Assembly (NCBI RefSeq): GCF_037042905.1
Contig: NC_087257.1
Location: forward strand, 16,360,001 to 16,424,000
Length of the DNA: 64,000 bases
Reading direction: 5' to 3'
Source of the DNA: Lytechinus pictus
Lineage: Eukaryota; Echinodermata; Echinoidea; Temnopleuroida; Toxopneustidae
Part shown: in pieces, positions 56,101 through 64,000 of the stretch
Position numbering within the stretch: the first letter of the stretch is position 1
Layout: the number at the start of each line of letters is the position of its first letter
Translations under genes and position numbers: made by a program
Notes under the pieces: generated by a model
Seen by the model: only the letters and a program-made list of their open reading frames with translations
The model's database searches: none
What the model was told of the DNA's origin: nothing

Positions 56101-56373
56101 GGGCCCCGTCTTACAAAGAGTTACGATCGATCCAATCAATCGTAACTCTATGGAAATCCATCAGTGTCATAATTTTTTCTACAGGATATTGGCAAAATGT
56201 CCTTTGTAAACAAAGGAAAACACACCAAATTGTCAAAAAATCAATGACTTTATGGATTTACATTCAAATCTATAATTTTTTTTTAACAAACATGCATTTC
56301 ATATGTTGACTTTGCTTGCTTTCCATAGTTGCGATTGATCGGATCAATCGTAACTCTTTGTAAGACGGGCCCC
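56101..56373. mobile_element. Palindromic MITE 'CCCCGTCTTAC', copy 3
   Basis: GGGCCCCGTCTTACAAAGAG at the left and TAACTCTTTGTAAGACGGGC at the right. Same orientation and interior as 9328-9603. Only about 200 bases from copy 4, which is inverted. Confidence 0.85.
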
Positions 56374-56567
56374 AGTTATGTAGGAAAAGTATGCTTTTGT
56401 GAAAGCTTGCTAAATTCTTGGTGTTTACTGAGGTTACAGTATTCATAAGGCCGCTGTTCATCTACATGAACATTTGGCTCAGTATTGCAAAAACATTGTA
56501 ACAAGCATGAATTGAAGATAAAGAAAAGTAGTTACAGTAAAACCAATTTTAAAGAAATCTAGATCAG

Positions 56568-56835
56568 GGGCCCCGTCTTACGAAGAGTTGCGATTAATCC
56601 AATCAATCGCAACTATGGATGGCCCAGCAACGTCAACATCTATTATGCATGTTTATTCAAAATATTTTCTAGCTATGATGTATATTCATGCATTGTTTTC
56701 TTGAAATTTCACTGTGCTTCTTTTTGTTTACAAAGGACATTGTGCAAATTTCCTGTAGAAAAAGTTATGACACTGATGGATTTCCATAGAGTTACGATTA
56801 ATTGGATTGATTGTAACTCTATGTAGACGGGACCC
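56568..56835. mobile_element. Palindromic MITE 'CCCCGTCTTAC', copy 4, inverted
   Basis: The termini are as in copy 3, but the asymmetric interior reads in the opposite direction (CAGCAACGTCAACATCTATT first, ACACTGATGGATTTCCATAG last). With copy 3 it forms a larger inverted pair in the possible AAAS 3' UTR. Confidence 0.8.
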
Positions 56836-58309
56836 TGGTACAGTAACATAAACAGAACTCTAGGTAATCATGAAATCTAAACTGAAAAAATGATAAATAC
56901 CCATCTTGCTCAAATTTCATGCTTGTTTTGCTCATTTTTCAGGAGTTATTTCGGGTATGTCTCGATTTTCACTTAACATGGGTTATGGGAAGTGGATGAT
57001 TCCTGAACAAGGCCTATGGGAATATGAGAACATGAGTAATCAAATGTAATACAATGCCTTTGTTTGTATTGTCATTGTTATTGTTTTCATGGTGTATATT
57101 TCTGTATTTGTTCACTTTTTGTCAGAGAGACGAAAAACATCTGTTAACTTACATCAGTTTATAGATGAATCTTTTCAATAAAGTAAACAATGAAAAACTT
57201 AAAGAATTGGTTTATGGTTGATTTGGATTGTGAAATTCTTTATTCTATGAAAACCCATACAATCATATCTGATGCACCAGCACTTGGCTGACTTTTTTGT
57301 GATAATATCAATTATTCCTGTCATATTTATGTCGACTTGCTGCCCCACCCTCCAATCCCTCCCCCCTGTCATATTAAGGTTGCCTTGCTGCCCCACCACC
57401 CCCCCCCCCACCCCCCGTTAAAATACCCTTGTGCTACCCATGTGCCTAAAACAGATGCTACCAGTGTGGTCTAATAGCCATATTGGTCAAGTTATCTACT
57501 GGCAAAGATTTCCACCAGTTTGATAATGTTGGGGTTGTGGGGGGATGACACAACACTCCTACATGTACATGTAATTTCAATAACTTTCTTCTCTATTTAT
57601 TCTTTTAAACAATGAGGTGGTACCTATTGAGATCCCTTGTGAGGGGTGGGTGAGGTCTTGAAAAAAAAAATGTGTTAGAAAATTTTATATTTTACATGGC
57701 AACTGTCTAATTATATGTAATATAATTCATTATAATTATGATGATCGAGTCTTTACCTGAAGACTGAAATACAGTCAAGATCTGATCAGACAGAAATGCA
57801 TCCAATAAACCTTTTACATGTAACCCAGGCCAAGGTCTAGTTAGCCTATAATCTGAGCAGGGGATGTAGCTATATCTTTGCCATTGCACCAACGTTAGCA
57901 ATATGCCTTAACAGTACAGTGATGCTATATTTGTTGTTTTCTTTATATCAACCAGGAAGTGGTGAATGATTTACGTAAGGAAATCAGACATTAATTGATA
58001 AAAAGAAAACATAAATTAAAGCAAGATCAGAGTGTATACACGTCGGTTGTGTCTGCTTCGCAGTCACTTGTAGTAGTTTTCCGCATCAGACGCATTGCCG
58101 ATGTACAAAATGTATCATGTACATGTAAACAGAATCAGACTTGTATAGGGAAAGACAGATACATTCCTCTACCTAGGTTATAGACTAAAGATAGGTTTTA
58201 CTTTGACGCCACCCTTTTTTTTCAGATATAGATTTCAAACCATTTGGTACAATTCAGAATCATAGATAAACATGTACTTGCATGCAAATTTATTCAACCC
58301 CCTCCCTCA

Positions 58310-59032
58310 TTGCATTTTGGATATTCTTGTGAAATGAGTAATGTAACTACAGTGTTGATCATTCATATGGTGAACTCATTGGACTGATCCGATTACAATT
58401 AAATCATTTTACTAATCATCCATCCAAAATCACAAATTTCAGTCCAACAGTAGGCTGCACAATTATGTCCCATATGGGAGGGGGTTGAATAATTTTGCAC
58501 TCATTGAACTGATCTGATTACAATTAATAAATCATCCATCCAAAATCACAAATTTCAGTCCAACAGTACATGTAGGTTGCACAATATTTTATGGCCAATA
58601 TGGGAGGGCGTTGAATAATTTTGCACTCAATGAACTGGGGTCTGTTTCATAAAGAGTCACAACTGTTGTAATTTTGTCATTATGGCAACTACAATGGCAA
58701 TAGGGCTCAGCAGCCAATCAAAATCAAGGTTACCATGGTAGTTGCCATAATGGTAAAGTTACAACAGTTAACGTTGTAACTCTTTATGAAACAGACTCCA
58801 GATCATTTAACTAATCATCAATTCAAAATCATAAATTTCAGTCCAAAAGTAGGTTGCACAATTATGTCCAATATGGGAGGGGTTGAATAATTTTGCACTC
58901 ATTGAACTGATCCGATTACAATTTATAAATCATTTAATAAATCATCCATGCAAATTCACAAATTTCAATCCAGAAGTAGGCTGCACAATTAAATCCAATA
59001 TGGGAGGGGGTCGAATAATTTTGCACACAATT
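58310..59032. repeat. Tandem array, 125-130-bp units, interrupted by a MITE
   Basis: Units share TTGAATAATTTTGCACTCA, TGAACTGATC(C/T)GATTACAAT, AAATCATCCATCCAAAATCA, CACAAATTTCAGTCCA and GTAGG(C/T)TGCACAATTA. Starts fall near 58484, 58611, 58881 and 59010. The wide gap is the MITE at 58637-58801. A partly inverted version of the start lies near 58290. Confidence 0.85.
58637..58801. mobile_element. Palindromic MITE 'TTTCATAAAGAGTTACAAC', copy 1
   Basis: GTCTGTTTCATAAAGAGTCA at the left and GTAACTCTTTATGAAACAGA at the right, with internal paired blocks (CATTATGGCAACTAC and GTAGTTGCCATAATG). About 165 bp, inserted in one unit of the tandem array. Copies also at 62650 and 62892. Confidence 0.85.
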
Positions 59033-62000
59033 TGTCCATGTACATGTAGTTCACATCACACCAAACATACCACAGGGAGTCTTGCATGTACCATGTATTG
59101 CGTTATCTTTAATTCATATTTATTATTAACCAACATACCAAGTACATTCACAGGTGTACAATATAGTATTCAGAATAAGAAAATAAACATTTGAAATATC
59201 AGTCATTGTAAATAATTTAAAAAAGGCAAAGGCATTCACATTACTATGAATGTGGCAACAAATAAGAAAAATATATATTATTACAGTTAAAAAATAACAT
59301 ATTGATACATGTAGATTACTAAACAAAGTAAAGATGTTGTTTTCAATGACACTATGAGACGAAACATATATTAAAAAAATAAATATATACTGCTTCATTA
59401 TACAATGAAAATTTGAGAGGTAATCTGTAGGCAGGTAATGATCGAAATAGGAATCATTTTATTGATAAAGGCAATCTCCTTATTTTATCAACAATGAATA
59501 CGTGTACATTTAATAACAGATGGAAAAGAGTACATAAAATGTGTATCAATCTTAAAAAGCATGTCAAGCTATAAGCAACATCGTGGTTGGAATGAATAGG
59601 GGGGAAATCTTACAAGTATACTGGTCATGTTGTGCAAAAAACACTGTATTGTGATATAATGTATAACTTCATCACACATTCTATTTTTATATGGTTTTAT
59701 ACTTGTTTGATTTTTCTCATTTAATCAAACTCAACCTGTTATAGAGTTGGACACGACCTTTAAATTAAGTTTCAATCACCCTTGTACTGTTAAGTCGAAA
59801 GTATAGGTATGTCTACAGATGTACACTGAAATAACTATATTTCTCATCAATTGGTTTATTAGACAATACGAGGTGAACTCTGACTAATGACCATAACATG
59901 TATATCAGGCCTGATGTATATTGCATCAATATCCATTGTATTATGACCAGTCTGTTAAATTACAGGCTCATGAAAATTAATACTCAAACATATGCATACA
60001 GTAGATTCTATTCTTAGTTCAATATTCTAAAATACAATGAACGTCTATATTAGCATTCTAGAAAATCTTATACAATAAATATAATATATTTTCAAATTGT
60101 CAAATTATAGTTTTGAAGTTAGATCTACTCTACAATAATTTATTTTTAAAAAGATGCTTTACTCCACCTAGGAATTCTTTCATAATAAAAATATGTACAA
60201 AATGTAGATGTCCTTTTGATTAAAAAAAGCGATATGATTAAAAGTACTTTTTAAAATGAGAAGAAAATAAAGTACATACATGTATGTGATGAAAAAATGC
60301 ATATCCATGCTTTCATTATTTACAGTCATGGAATGTTGTCAGTCAATCTACCTTCATTAATAATGTCGGCCTTCTTGAATTTGTTACAAAGTCAGTCTGT
60401 ATGCCCAATTGAGTATATCCACATAGAAGTTGTGCAATATAAATTTAAAATTATACTATGCTGATATGCCAGATTCGATCAACCAGGAATTGTTCTGGTA
60501 CTATGGTATTTGACCAAGTAATCAGAAATAGCTTTAACAGTATAAAACCGCCATGACTCACACAACTTTCTCTCATGTTCCCCTGAGCATAGGAGAATGA
60601 AACTGTATCAGACACAGGGCTTTGTCTGAAGGCTAGTAACTTGTCACAAAAAAGAAAAAAAGGAAAATTATCATTTTAAAAGGACAAAAATACAATACGT
60701 CTATATAAGAAGAAAAGAAAAAAAAATGCAGGGAAAAAAATTGAAACAAGAAAAGAAAAAAGAGAACAAAAGAAAAGAAACGGAAAAAAAAGAAAAAGAA
60801 AAGAAATAAAAAGAAAAAAGAGAAAAGAATAGAAAAAAAGAGAAAAAAGAAATATAAGAGGAAAAAAGAAAAATAACAAGAGAAGAAAATAAAAAATAAT
60901 AAGCTATTGAAAATGAACAAAAGCTGTGGCAAAAATAGTCAATCCTGACTCATTGCCAACCAAGGAAAGAAGAAAAAGAAGGACCTTCTTTTATACCCCC
61001 CCCCCTCCCAAATTCTCCTTCAACGTATTGAGAAATTGCCTTCAACTCCATATTACCCTCATTTTTAATAAGGTTCACTTTTAAAAGCTCTCAATGCAAA
61101 TTTGATCCATGATGGGGTCAGTAATTAAATCTTCAGGATAAGCAAAAATTAATTGGAAGCAGAGGTTACACCAATTAGGAGGTTTAATAACCACAATTTC
61201 TGACCAATTAAGTGACCATCATCAATATGCAATACATGGAGTTCTCTAGAGACGTACCAATTGAGTATACTATAATTATACGGGTACGGGTATCTGAAAG
61301 GGCAAGGCTACATAGACATATAGGTCTACACATATTATTTTTATTCAACATTACTGAAGCATAAAACTTTTAAGCATACCTACCAACTCTTCCTATTGAA
61401 TATAAATATTTTTATTAAAGGAAAAGGAAAAATTGCCATTTTAAGCTGTGTGTTCCTATTCCTGTACAAACTTTACGTGGTACTGAATAGGAAATTTAAG
61501 AATGCTCCTCTTTAACTGCAAAAAAAATTATGTACTTCATAGGAAATGTATTTAAGCAAAGTTCTTAGTACTTTTTTTCATATTTCTTGGCTCTCAGTGT
61601 TGACAGATATGTTGAAGTTAAAGAGCTTATACCTTACATACATGTATGTACTGCAAAATTGTTGATGTTGATATTACACCAAACCAGTATCTATATATAG
61701 GAAAACACCACAGATTTTTTTTTGTAACAAAATCAATTTAAAATCAAACCAATGTTGTTTGAATACTGACTTGTGTTGTTTATTAACATCCAAGGTTATG
61801 AATAGCCTAAAGACTAATTGGTGATACTTCAATACCATATTGGTAGTAACTTAACATTGGTGTTTTTTGCAGTGTAATCATATAGCATATTGCTTTCACT
61901 TCTATTGAACAATCCAAAGAGTCATACATGTACTACATGTGCTTTGATTGAAATATCAATTCAATAATATTTAAATGGATGTAGCAGTAATGATACATGA

Positions 62001-62649
62001 ACGAACCAGCGTAGGAAATAACATGAGGGTGACAGGTGATTTTGCCCTCACAGCAGCCTCGCCCCTAACAAATGTAAAATTGGCAAAAGGGAATGCTTTA
62101 GGGTGACCTTCTTTTCTTAAAGTTGCTCAAATATCTGCCACAAACAATATATTCAAGTACATTTAGAAAATAAATTTGCTTCATACCGAATGATGAGGTA
62201 TGCTTTTTACAGCATAACTGCTCGTTGGGCAAAAATGGCCTTGAAATGAAAAAAGAAATAGCCATCCCCCAAAAATGTAAAATTATCTCGCATCCTGACA
62301 CATCATCGACTACTAATACTACTACTGTATATGTATATGAGCGTTTTCATTAGAATGAAATTGTTAATAAAGTACATGTACATGGAGTATTGTTAGTCAA
62401 ATCACAAACTGAATTATCAATAAATCCATATTACCTTTGAAATTCAAATTATGAAAATAAAACAAATCACTGTTCAAAAATAAGAATAACAAAAACATAC
62501 ATTTGTTTAGTTCACACATCAGTCACTTAATGAAAAAAAAACAAGGCGGAAGTATTCTTTGGAAGGCTTGAATGAAGTCCAGAAGAAAATATACATGTAT
62601 GACAAGGAATGACTTTCCAAAAGCAAAAATGGAATGTAATGAATACCAG
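59033..62649. other. AT-rich sequence without recognisable gene
   Basis: Numerous ACATGTA motifs, an AAAAAGAA-rich purine tract at 60640-60900 and homopolymer runs. No conserved exon on either strand. It could be the 3' UTR of a gene beyond the window or plain intergenic DNA. Confidence 0.4.
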
Positions 62650-62818
62650 TAGCCCTGATTTACAAAGACTTAAAACTGTTGTAACTTTGCCATTATCGCA
62701 ACTACCATGGTAACAGGGCTGAGCAGCCAATCAGAATTAGTGCTTTCAGCCAAGGTAGCTTAACACAATGGCAATGCTATCATATGTAATTTTAAGTCTA
62801 TCATTATGAAACTGGCCC
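62650..62818. mobile_element. Palindromic MITE 'TTTCATAAAGAGTTACAAC', copy 2
   Basis: GCCCTGATTTACAAAGACTT at the left, ATTATGAAACTGGCCCTC at the right, and a middle with GCAACTACCATGGTAACAGG. More diverged than copies 1 and 3. Confidence 0.65.
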
Positions 62819-62891
62819 TCGATATAAATATGGCAGGTCATGCCAAATTGGCAGGAAGCACAAAAGGCATGATAAAGTGAAAATAATGGGG

Positions 62892-63021
62892 GACCAATTC
62901 ATAAAGAGTTATCTTTGCTATTATGGCAACTACCGTTGTGATTGGCTGCTGCGCCGCTACCATGGTAGTTGACATAACGGCAGATTTACAATCGTTGTAA
63001 CTCTTTATGAAACAGGCCTCA
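62892..63021. mobile_element. Palindromic MITE 'TTTCATAAAGAGTTACAAC', copy 3
   Basis: GGACCAATTCATAAAGAGTT at the left and GTAACTCTTTATGAAACAGG at the right, with internal blocks GGCAACTACCGTTG and CATGGTAGTTGACATAACG. About 130 bp, shortened in the middle. Confidence 0.7.
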
Positions 63022-64000
63022 GTACACGTTGCCATTTAATTGGAATTGGTCACCATGATACTGAGAGGTCATCCTGAGTTGATAAACTTGATCTAATAAT
63101 CACTTAATTGATATCTGATGGCCAAACGGGATTGAGGAAGTAAGCTGATAGGTTGCAACAATTTCTGACAGTATCATTTCAAGCACAGAAGTGATACTGA
63201 AATATCTCTCTATGAATTCAACGTAATCACTGCATGCATAAATGATAAAATTGACTACAGCTGTATGTTTTAATAAGCAATGCAACTCTGGCTACATACA
63301 TTAAGTCCACTTCACAATTCACATCAATAAATCTAATATTAATGACTTATTAATGTCAACCTGCTCATGTACACTTTGGGATGCCGTGAACACAAAGGCA
63401 TGCAAAAAAATAATTATAGCACATGAATGCAAAGCAAGTGAAATGATCTCACTATTCAATTTCATGATACATATAAACTTTATATATTACAAAACTACAA
63501 ACATGCACACTTCACTGGATACAGCACATCACTATCGTGCAAGATCGATTAACTTTAAATAAGTGTGAGCGCATAAAGTCCACTGTGAAATAAACATGTA
63601 CTGTAGATGTAATATACATTCAAGTTCAAGGTTTGTAATCCTGATGATTTGAAAGCTTTGTTTTACAATAAATGCAAACAAGGTCTTCAAAGTACTAGTA
63701 TAGGGGAATACTAGTCTATACTCGGTACATGTATATTGGGGATGCGCCATTCACAGAAGTCAAGGGGCTGCCCCTTAAGTAGTTTGAAATCATCATTAGT
63801 CACGATCCAATTAATTAGTCACCTTACAGTCAATCCAATTTATATTCATATCAAAATCTAGAAAACAAGTTATAAATTATTATTATTAAACATTCTCAGT
63901 CAGATTTCTGTGATTATAGGAGCTACACAAAGAATATGAGTGGACCTGTCATTTTAAATGCCAGATCACAAATAGATACATGTAGATATCATGGAATGAA
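63022..64000. other. Unannotated AT-rich end of window
   Basis: No exon, repeat pair or RNA gene could be supported. Short open frames here have no recognisable similarity. Confidence 0.4.

Larger units (their letters stand above)
54696..57200 (+). other. AAAS: Probable AAAS 3' UTR and flank
   Basis: The terminal exon continues past the stop. AATAAA signals are at 54923-54928, 55110-55115 and 57177-57182. The first would give a UTR of about 250 bases. The last would include four or more MITEs. No further open frame of note. Confidence 0.45.

Overview
The window is animal genomic DNA, most likely from an echinoderm and probably a sea urchin. It has split genes with small exons and kilobase introns, no operons, tRNA-derived SINEs, and a very high load of short palindromic DNA transposons. 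The echinoderm assignment rests on repeat style and protein similarity, not on a database search.

Two protein-coding genes can be rebuilt exon by exon. On the minus strand, ATG9 (multispanning autophagy lipid scramblase) has 22 coding exons between 32144 (ATG) and 8518 (stop). All splice phases agree and give 796 codons plus stop. On the plus strand, AAAS (aladin, a WD-repeat nucleoporin) has 11 coding exons between 43070 (ATG) and 54695 (stop), giving 518 codons plus stop. The genes are head to head. Each has evidence for an upstream non-coding 5' exon, because an acceptor lies just before the first coding segment. Candidate first exons lie near 34.7 kb (ATG9) and at 36.75 or 37.9 kb (AAAS). 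Nothing links the two proteins functionally beyond adjacency.

Layout: 1-1.2 kb, trinucleotide (GGT/GAT/GAC) satellite. 1.2-8.5 kb, AT-rich ATG9 3' flank with a TA-flanked MITE at 7123-7417. 8.5-32.4 kb, ATG9, with a 2.2-kb homopurine 27-bp minisatellite (21.54-23.8 kb) in one intron. 33.4-34.2 kb, a 784-bp palindrome. 34.2-43 kb, intergenic, with CTCAGA-type and polypyrimidine repeats and a hAT-type element nested in a palindromic MITE. 43-54.7 kb, AAAS. 54.7-57.2 kb, possible AAAS 3' UTR full of MITEs. 57.2-64 kb, no recognisable exon, with a 125-130-bp tandem array interrupted by a MITE.

The most notable observations are: (1) ATG9 has a textbook U12-type AT-AC intron, without which the conserved N-terminus cannot be assembled. 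(2) ATG9 also has a GC-AG intron. (3) Transposons in ATG9 repeatedly sit within a few bases of 5' splice sites. One hAT-like MITE has a perfect 8-bp target duplication starting at intron position +5. (4) Several insertions are nested and datable, including a 1825-bp hAT-type element with a perfect 8-bp duplication that carries CCAAT/TATA promoter-like DNA but no transposase. (5) The minisatellite has a roughly 736-bp higher-order duplication.
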